This document shows, piece by piece, positions 1 through 10,675 of a DNA stretch of 64,000 bases (positions are counted from its first letter, which is position 1; every line of letters begins with the position of its first letter). A program made the position numbers and the translations under genes. This DNA comes from Lingula anatina (lineage: Eukaryota > Brachiopoda > Lingulata > Lingulida > Lingulidae). A model generated the notes under the pieces. That model was not told the origin of the DNA, did no database searches, and saw nothing but the letters and a program-made list of their open reading frames with translations. The stretch is taken from positions 435,314 to 499,313 of the forward strand of contig NW_019775480.1 of NCBI RefSeq assembly GCF_001039355.2, read 5' to 3'.

Positions 1-122
1 ATTATCACAAGTTGCTTTTCAAATGTGAGGATATTTTTGTTTCAAATCATCTTTAATACTAGAGAGAAGTGAACCACAAAAACCTTAGTTGTGAAAGAAT
101 AATCTGGTTTTTGTCTTCTTAC

Positions 123-203
123 CTTGAGTGTGACCTGACACTTCTCTTCACTGTCTGCATCATAGGTATAACTGTGTACCCACTGGTGACTGCATAACAC
201 AGC
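123..203 (-). other. POLR1A: POLR1A exon 30, last coding exon in the window
   Basis: 27 codons in phase 0, from [10 protein letters not shown] to EEKCQVTLK. It corresponds to the human RPA1 segment that runs from QAVREIHPFI to WCQVTVK. The acceptor (TTTCAG) and the first ten codons or so belong to the 60-bp unit that is repeated through the preceding intron. The donor is GTAAGA at 122-117. Confidence 0.88.
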
Positions 204-3200
204 CTGAAACAGCATACTAGTATTATAAAATATAACTGTGTACTCACTGATGACTGCATAACATAGCCTGAAACAGCATACTAGTATTATAAAATATAAC
301 TGTGTACCCACTGNNNNNNNNNNNNNNNNNNNNNNNNNNNNNNNNNNNNNNNNNNNNNNNNNNNNNNNNNNNNNNNNNNNNNNNNNNNNNNNNNNNNNNN
401 NNNNNNNNNNNNNNNNNNNNNNNNNNNNNNNNNNNNNNNNNNNNNNNNNNNNNNNNNNNNNNNNNNNNNNNNNNNNNNNNNNNNNNNNNNNNNNNNNNNN
501 NNNNNNNNNNNNNNNNNNNNNNNNNNNNNNNNNNNNNNNNNNNNNNNNNNNNNNNNNNNNNNNNNNNNNNNNNNNNNNNNNNNNNNNNNNNNNNNTATTA
601 TATAGTATAACTATATGTACCCACTGGTGACTGCATAACACAGCCTGAAACAGTATATTATATAGTATAACTATATGTACCCACTGGTGACTGCATAACA
701 CAGCCTGAAACAGTATATTATATAGTATAACTGTGAACCCACTGGTGACTGCATAACACATCCTGGAACAGCATATTATATAGTATAACTATATGTACCC
801 ACTGGTGACTGCATAACACATCCTGGAACAGCATATTATAAAGACTAACTGTGTACCCACTGGTGACTGTAAGGCACAGCCTGGAACAGTGCAATATATA
901 ATTCAGCTATTTTAAAAGAAACAAAGTTTACAATCAAGCAATATGACAATTTGATGTCAACAAGAACTTACATTCACTCTGATTTCATCCATTTCCACTT
1001 TCCTTTTCTTCTTTTTACTCTTTTTCTTTGATACTTTGGAAGAGGCAAGTCCAGGTTCTGGAGTCACCGGCCTGGACATGTCTGACTCTGACTGACCGAT
1101 ACTACTGCCATCTATAGACCAGTCTTCATCTTCAAGGTCTTCATCTACAATATGATATTTATTAAATTAAAAAAAAAAAAAACAAAGATAAATCATCAGT
1201 ACCATACCTACCACACCAAAACAAAATGAAAATTTTTTTGTACTTCATAGTTTTCATTTAAAAATCTTGGCACTGTGCAACTAAAAGACAAAGAGATTAC
1301 ATTTAATTTGCTCTGAAAATATGCTTGTCTATCACATACATCCATCTCCTACATCATATTAATTGTTATCATCTCTCTTTTCGTGGTTAACTCCCTCTGT
1401 TATATACTGTACCACAATGAATACAAAACCTGATTCTTCCTCCTCTTCCCCAACCTCTTCCTTCTCCTCCTCTTCTCCCTGATAATCTCTCTCCTGCATC
1501 TGTCTCTCCCTTTCCTTCACTGCAGCAGCATCCCCATCATTCAAGTCATCATCAGATGCCAGATCATCCTCCTCATTGGCAGTGTTGTTAACAGGCTCAT
1601 TTTCTGTCTGAGGTCTTTTTCTCTCTACTACTGTGGCAGTACTTACCATTCTGCAAAGTGCAGGTAAGAAATTGATAGAGAATAGGGCAAAAATGTCTAA
1701 TTCCGGTGCTTATGAAATAAGCACATGAAGATGTGCACACTGATAAGAATCCTAATCAGACTTGATCCTAATTCTTGAGGTTTTAATATTTATATTGATT
1801 TAAGTAATACTGTCAAGTCATTTAGTGGGAATGACAAGTTTAAAATCTCAATTAAGAATGCAGATGTCTGGAAGTATTAAATCTATTGAGCTGTACCCAT
1901 CACAAGCCACACGGTGAATATTCAGCTGCAACATACACATATCACATACCATAGAAAACATCATTAAAATCAAAACTTACATATGATCCTGCAGTAGCTA
2001 CTTACTTTGCCTTTGACAGTTCCAAGATTCTCTTTTTCACAGCATCACACAGATGTCTGATGAATTTCTTTTCCATGTAAGACAGCACCTTGTTCGGGGT
2101 GACACAGAAGTCCTTTTTGTAGGTTTCATATGGTAGAAACTTAAAAGTCAGCCTGTACATCCTGCTTTTATCTCTGGAAGAAGAAATATCTACACTATAA
2201 ATTAAAATTGTGATGAATTTTAATTCTGAAGTAGTTTTTTGGTTTGTGCACATATCATTTACCTAGCATTCCTTAATCAACCCTGAGCAAACGCAATCTT
2301 AAATAATTCCAGTTTTACCACATCCAATGATTATGATTCCAAATATCTGAAGGATCAGCAGTGAAGTGGAGTGTCTTTAAAAAAAACTTACACCTTATTT
2401 TTCACAGCCAAATATTCACACACTTTTACATCTTCAAGCACCTGAAAATACAGCAGAACAGTTAACAATTTTGAAATAGCAACACATGGTGAAATTTTAC
2501 AGATACTGGTTTGTTAATATATCTTTATGAATTGTTTGTACTATATCTAAGTAATAACAAGTATATTCAAGCCTTGCAATGTAATAACAATAGCTAACAA
2601 TAATCCAACTAACACAATAACCTGGTCTTCCACTTAATCTCAACTACCACACTCATGTGTCACTCAACCAAACAAAACAAACTCACCTGAGCCAAAACAA
2701 CCTTGTTCAACTTGAGCTGCAGTGGTTTGGCTTTCTTTTTAGCATATTCAGTGTTGAGGATGGGGATGTCCATGTTTGGGGTCTTTATATTGGCACTAGC
2801 AACCATGAGGATTTCACGCAGTCGAGGAATACCCAGAGTTACGTTCATTTCACCACGCCCAGCAAAGTGAAAAGTATTCAGTGTCATCTGTGTGGAAGGC
2901 TCTCCAATAGACTGAAATATTTATGCCACATGCATATAAATATAAATATATAAATAAATATAAATACATTATTTTTTGATAAAAACAAAATAGGTTTTCA
3001 AAATGATGCAAAGTCATGTATACTTGCCCAAACATTAATTTCAAAATATTTGAGAAATGTAAGATAAGAATGAACTTACCTGAGCAGCAAGTAACCCTAC
3101 AGCTTCCCCCGGCTCAGCTAGACAGTTCATAGTTCTTGAGAAGAGCATTGTCTTGAACCGGTCAGTAGAGATGTGCCCAGGAGTGACCGGAGTCTCAGTG

Positions 3201-6113
3201 TCATCTACCAACAACTGAAATAGAACATATTTACTACTATGAAAATGCTACCCACAAGCGGAACTGAACTCATTAAAATATGCAGCCATGAAACAAGTAA
3301 CAACCACAATTAAGAAGTCATGCAGTTGCTTATTTCTAATCCTTTTACAATACTCTAACTAACTTAAGGGCTGTAATATTGTGAATATTATCAACATGTG
3401 CAGAAAGTTAAGGCATCCAATAATACAAATATTTAAAAAAAAAAAAGAAATAGAATTTGTGCAATCAGACTTCTTAAATATTTTGTGGAAGTCTCTCTAT
3501 TTCTAACTCTATTTGACCAACATAAACAATGTTACATACATTATCAGGATTTGTCTTGATATATTCATCCATTGTTTCAAGCATCCTTTCAGAAAGAGAT
3601 CCAAAATATCGTGCAGGGCTAAGGTCAGCTGCCACAGGGTCTGGGCAGCAAGAGTGGCGTTTCTCTAACTTTCTTTTCTTTTTCTCCTCAAGCTGCCTCC
3701 ATGCTGCACATACAGCCTCAGTGGCTTTACTTCTCCCATGACTTCCCAGCTCAGTGTCTGGGTGCTGCTCAGTGATAGAACCCCACACCTTCTGACTGTA
3801 GCTAAGGAATCCAGATGTCCTTGTCTTGGATGAACTGGGGTTCTTTTTGTGCCACTTTTTGAGCTTACAAAGGCAAAATGAATATCAATTTAACAACTGT
3901 GTCATTTAAAACTTTGAAAAAGACATATAGCATGCACTTATGCTTAGAGACATAAACACATTTTCATTTCTGAAAATACAGCATAAAAAAATCTCAATGC
4001 AATGTGATACAATTCAAACAAATTCTTACAAAATCAAATCCTGAGTTTGTCAGAAATTGCACTTAGTAAGCAAGATGTCAAATTCTAAAATAATTTTACG
4101 AAATAATGGAATATATATCCTTTTCTACAATTATTGTAAAACAATGTGATACATATTTTCTGCTTTAAATTATGTATACATATATAAAAATTATGTGGTT
4201 AACCAAACACCCGCCCTTTTCTTCCTGAAAATCTATTTCACCTTTCTGTGCAGTGTTCCAGCTGTGGTAGTGTCCACAATGCTTTCTGTTCTCTTCAACT
4301 CTGTCTCATTAAGGACAACATTCTGGTTGCTTATTAGGAAGGGAAACTGTTTCTTGTTTAAGAATGGTGTTTTCAGAATGTCCAAGCTGTCTTCACCATA
4401 TTGAAACTGAAAAAGAAAATCAAATTAGACTTAATCTATAATTTAACAACCTGGAGAGAAGCATTTCATTTTTCTTTATTCTATTACTGCAAGCAGTGCA
4501 AATGACTATCCCATAAGGTTTCTGAGACTGCTAAATCGGGTAAATAAAAGCAATACTTAATTTTTGCTTTTGTTTTTGATTTTGGCCTTTGTATCTCTAA
4601 AACAACAACACATATATAGAAAATTTTAAAATTGGATAGTGTTTAGTATACTTCATTTAATAAAAAATTAATATAAGCTAACATTCAGTTGAATCACATT
4701 ACAACAACTATATAATTTTAATACTTTTCATGGCAACACGTCATTTCCCACAGTACCTGGACCACGCTGCCGTCACTGTCCCTCACTGACATATCATAGT
4801 TGACCATAATACCCTCCAGATGTTTGATGATACATCTCTGTAAGTAGCCACTTCTGCTGGTCTTCACAGCTGTGTCTATCAAACCCTGCAATTATGAAGT
4901 TTCTAATGAGAGATCTTTGTTTCTGCCAAACAGACTACACACTGTGCAAAAAGGTTACGAACTGATTCAACAGATGGTTAAATATAAGACAATGCCTACA
5001 TGTACAGCAAGGCAAATTTATGCTGAGTCTGGACATTGGTGAAAATAAATGTTACATTCGAAATTTGCATCTATTTCTAATAAATAATCACTTACAGTTT
5101 CAATCTATTCATATTTATGCACCCATCTCCATATCTTGTTTTATTTTCACATCTCAGTGGATGAAAATTGATGATTTTAATATTATTATTTTTTTTTTTT
5201 TTACTTTGTTATCCATCTGAAGAGATCAGAATTTCTGATGTGAATTTTACATACATATATAACTGAATAAGTTATTATTAATTATTAACAGCAGAGATAT
5301 GTGTCACAATGGCTAGTCATACCTCTCTGCCTGCCATACAATGATAGAAATATTCCTGAGGTCTGATCCCTGTAAGAAACCTGCCGTCCACAAACCCTCC
5401 CGCCCTGGGGGATGTGTCATAGGGAAGAAAAGAGGGCAATGACCTTCCACTGAGCATGAGAGGGGGTCGACGACCTTCCAGTTCTATCTGACCTAGAAGG
5501 CAGGAGATCTGCATACAGTTCACCTAGGAGTAAAAATATACATATAATGCAAATGTAAGATCAAATTGTGTATCATACTGAATAATGAAGAGAATTGCCA
5601 CACTAAAAAGCTAATATTTTGAGAACATTATGAAAACAAGAAATGCATTTGTCTTTGAAACACATACAACAACACATTCATAATCAGAGATTCAAAGCAA
5701 CTTTTCCAACAGGCATAGGGAACAGAAAAGAAGTCCTTGATTAATGCCACAATAAAGAACAGACTCTAAGCTGAAGGCAACTGCTCCATCTATGCTCCGA
5801 CTAAAAATTTTTTTGAGATGCATGAGTTTATATCATGTGTTAAACAGAATTCCTATGTGATAAAAGTGAAATGAAATATGTACTTACTGATGACCCTTTA
5901 GCACCAGACTGGACCATTAACTGTAAATTATTATTTGGAAATATTTTCTGTAGCCCATGTGGTATACAAACTCTATAACAACAAGAAATAAGCAAGTCAA
6001 AGTTATGTTTAAAAAAATAACAAAATATATTGACTATCGTATTTTTTATTTATAATTTTATTTATAAATAATTTGGCTGAACAATAGTTTTTTACATAAA
6101 CCCAATGTGATTT

Positions 6114-6187
<74 letters not shown>

Positions 6188-9100
6188 GGCATTCCGTGGT
6201 ATTCGTTTTGCATTACAGANAAAAAGTGTGGCCTTACTTTATAAAATATAATATTACACATTTATGCAAAGAGTCACTATAACACAATCTCACTTTGCTA
6301 TGTTATTCTGATATTCATCTGTTTTCTGCTTCATGGCCAGGTCTAGCTCCATCATGTGGCGGCCATCTCTGTTGTAATGTGCTTTCTCTAACTTCTGCAG
6401 CAGGGTTTTAGTGTCGTCTGGGGAATCTACACCCATGGCTTTGGCTGCTGCCTCATCCCCACACAGCCGAGAGGCATCCACATTCTTCTTTCTCTTCACG
6501 TCAGCCTACAAGAGAGGGGAAGAGAAAAGTCTTGAATATTTATCTTTTTTTAAATACAATACTTTATCTTCAAATATATTCACAGCAGTAATCAGCTGAT
6601 AGCACTTAAAGTAAAAAGAATAAGGACAGAGCAACATTAACATATTCTTAGACGCAACACCTTGATTCAACTTGTTTACCTGTGGGGTCACCAAAATATC
6701 CTCAGGGCCTAAAGTGAACCCATGTTGCTGAAGAAAGGTTGTAAAGAGTTTGGCTAAACTTGTCAACAGTTTGCAGGCCACTACTCCTCCATATAGCTAC
6801 AAAAAGAAAAGACATGTCATTCTATATTAGTATTGTACTTATCTGTGAGAAGAGAAGACATTACAAGAACGTCCCTGTGCATTATCATGTTGCATGTTTG
6901 TAGCAAGAAGACAGTACTAAGATGAGGAAGTTACATTATTCAAGTAACAAAACATTCCAACATGTACAAAATGGACAACCATTTGACATTAATCCTGCAA
7001 TGCTATTACGCAGTCCCATCCATACTTGCCTCATAGCAACAGTGCACTAAACCATATGGTGTGGGTCCATAGTGCCCCTTGTCCAGTACCCCACACAGCA
7101 GTTCTCCTGACCGGATGACCACCTCAGATTCACTCATGGACTCATCCTTCAGGGCTTGTCCTCCGGCCAACCATGCCCTTGGCTGACCAGCTAACCAGTT
7201 CTGAAGAAATCAGTTTGGTTCATATCATAGGTCATGTTTAGGTACTTATATTACAAATAAACTTATTTTTTCTTGTCAAATAAAAAGTTTCATTTGTTCA
7301 AAAAAGAGTTGAATGCAGAATTGTTTTTAATAACAGTCACATAACCATTACAAAGGTGAGTTGTAAAACAAATGGAAAGGTTGACTGCATTTTAACTCTA
7401 AAATATTAATTTGTATGCTTCCCCTCTTCAATGTATTACAAGTAATGCTTGGTGCAGTTAATAGAGGAGGCAGTTTTCTAGAGAAAAAAGGAGATCCAAA
7501 TAGGAGAAATTCTCACCTTGCCGGCTATCTTTGCTTTGCCATGCAGGTTCAAAGCTGGTTTGCCTTCAGGAATCAGGTTCAGCAGCACAGTAGAGAGGAC
7601 CTGGGAAACAAATGATACTATAGTTAATCCTAGATAATATGTTACGTATTTTAGTATTTATCTATCATGGTGAGAGATGGTGATGACTTACTTGTTTTCC
7701 TGACCACAATTTCACTGGCTTTATCATCCCTGGTCTCAGCATCTTCACTGGTCCATATTTATCTGTAAGTGCGGCATATACAAGCTGCTGGTAGTCCCCT
7801 CTGAAATAAAGATATCATAACAAGTCTGGTAAACTGATTATTTCATGTGCTTTAAACAAAAGCTGTACATAATTTACAATCCTCAGTATCAGGTTGACAG
7901 TCATGAATAATTTATTTATTTATATTAAATAAACATTGGTTACTATGGAAGGGGATGATCCAGCACCTCATCTAAGACAAAGTGATCTTGTACCTGACCT
8001 GCTGTTCACCTACTAAAGAACCACTCTCTAACAGTGAGCATCAGGCCAAAGACCACATGATCTTGTACCGGACCTGCCACTCACCTGCTAAATAACCTCC
8101 CTCTCATTGTGAGCATCATCCCAAAGACTATGTGACCTATCACTCACCTGCTAAAGCACCGCCCTCTCATTGTGAGCATCATGCCAAAGACTGCAACCTG
8201 TCACTCACCTGCTAAAGAACATCCATCTCATTGTGAGCATCATGCCAAAGACTGCAACCTGTCACTCACCTGCTAAAGAACATCCATCTCATTGTGAGCA
8301 TCATGCCAAAGACTATGTGACCTATCACTCACCTGCTAAAGAACCGCCCTCTCATAGTAAGCATCACACCAGAGACCATGTGATCTTGAATCAGGCCAGC
8401 AAGTGGTGTCCCGTCTTTGGGGACCAAGTACTGGAAGTTGGTGCTGGCTAAAATACAAGAAAACTATGTATGGAAAAACTTTTGGAAACATATCAAATAT
8501 TCTAAATGTTTACAGGTAGCCATAATTAAAGTGTAACAAAAAATGGATCATATGTTATGATGACAAACAAAAAAAATACAAAAATACAAACAAGAGGATG
8601 TGTGTGAGATTACCTATTGTGTAAGCCTCAGCCCTGGCTATCTCATCTTGGACAAAGTGAGCATTCATTTCATCTCCATCAAAGTCAGCATTGTAGGCCT
8701 TACAGTTGGCATAATGAAGACGTAATGTTTTCTCCGCTGGCAACACACGGGCCTGGAAATAACATGCATGTATGACACCAAGATCTTTATGTAAAAGTGA
8801 TTGTATATTCTATTTTTCTGAGTTACCAAACCTAACATAACATAACTATTATTTAAAAAAATAACACTCCTGATTATCTGTTTTGACTTACATACCTTGT
8901 GTGCCTGTATACTTGGTCTATGAAGAGTTGGCTGCCTGTTTAACAACAGAACATCTCCATTCTTTAAATGCCGTAGCACCTGTAATAATAAACTTTCATT
9001 TGATACATTAAATATATTAAAATTAATTTCCAAAGCATCATTTTCAACAAATCAGTTTGCTGCTGACACGTCTGTCCTAAATTACAGAACTATTAATTGC

Positions 9101-10595
9101 CAGCCCCCCAAACAAAATGTGTTATCATTTCCTGGCATGAGAATTATTTCAGTAATTGATCCAAATACACTACTGACACAAGACTTGAGACTGTTGCCCA
9201 GTTTACCTTCTTGCTCTCTGGGGGTCCATGATAAAATGTGCTTGGTGTCAGCAGTTCTTTGGCTATGGCTTCCCTCTGTCTGACATCTGTGGGGTTCAAC
9301 ATGATCCTGGTGCCATCTTCATTCTCAACAAATACAGCACTACAACACCAGATCATATGAGCTTATAGATAATACATGAAATGTAATAATTTTAAATCCA
9401 TTCTGTCATGTTTTCAAATATTTTCAATCAATACATTTTCTTTAATAGGCCTAACAATTATAAGTTTCATTTTCAGCAAATACAGCACTACAACACCAGA
9501 TCATATCAGCTGATAGATAATATATGATATGTAATAAAACAACTTTGAATGCATTCCATCACGTTTTTTTAATATATATTCATCCATATATTTCCTTTCA
9601 TAGGCCTAACAATTATAACAGTTTAAAACAATTTGAAATGAAATTTTAAGTGAAAAAAAAATGGCCCATTGGTTGAAATCACAATTCGGAAGTATTTAAC
9701 TTCTTAACTGTATGGAATTCAGCATCACACACTAGCTCCATTCAACTGCAGTTCCTTACCCAGGATGTTGCCTTGGTCCATTGATGACAGCTTGCCTCAG
9801 CTCTTGGACATTCCAAGGAGTGACCGGCTGAGGATAGGTCAGTTTAAGAGCAAACACCATCGGTATCCCTATCTCATCGGTGTTAATATAAGGGTCTGGT
9901 GAGATGACGGATCTAGCAGCATAGTTCACCCTCTTCCCCATCATGTGCTTCCTAAACAGACCCTCCTTCTTCTCAAGTAACTAGAAATATCATTTATGAT
10001 TCACATAAGCTGGCAGCTTAACATCTAGATGAAGATCTGTCAAATGACAAGGGGATCTGTGCTTCATACAACCAAAGTCTGATAATCAATCTAAACATTT
10101 AGTTCACTCTAAAAAACATCGTGACAATAATCTTAGCAAATCTAAATATCAAGCAGGGGAGGCATTTAATTTTTTTTTGCAATGGGCTATAGAACAATTA
10201 TAAGGAAAATGGTTTCAAATTTTTACCTCACCATTTTTTTTTAGAAAAATGGACTGAATATACATTTTGTTTTGGGAAAATAGTGCACCTCCTGTAAATA
10301 AGAATTTTATCCAAAAACAATTAAACTAGATAATCCTCCGTTGTTTTTTCCTGACTCTAACCTGTTTTATTCCTGGGTGTTTATCAGTGGACATTTTATC
10401 TAATTCACTGTCCACTACACAGTTCACGTGGGTTTGCATCCTGACCCAGACATTCTGTAGCTTTTCTGTCAGACTTTTCCCAGGAACACTTTCAAGAAGA
10501 GTCTGAAAGAGATAAATATACAATACACTTTAAATAATCCATGTAGACTAAATAATTTGGCTGAACAATAGTTTTTTACATAAACCCAATGTGAT

Positions 10596-10675
<80 letters not shown>

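Noticed and set aside
42-761. 239-codon minus-strand frame with repeated peptide
   Set aside because: Translation of the 60-bp minisatellite through the N gap; only the 27 codons at 123-203 are real coding sequence.
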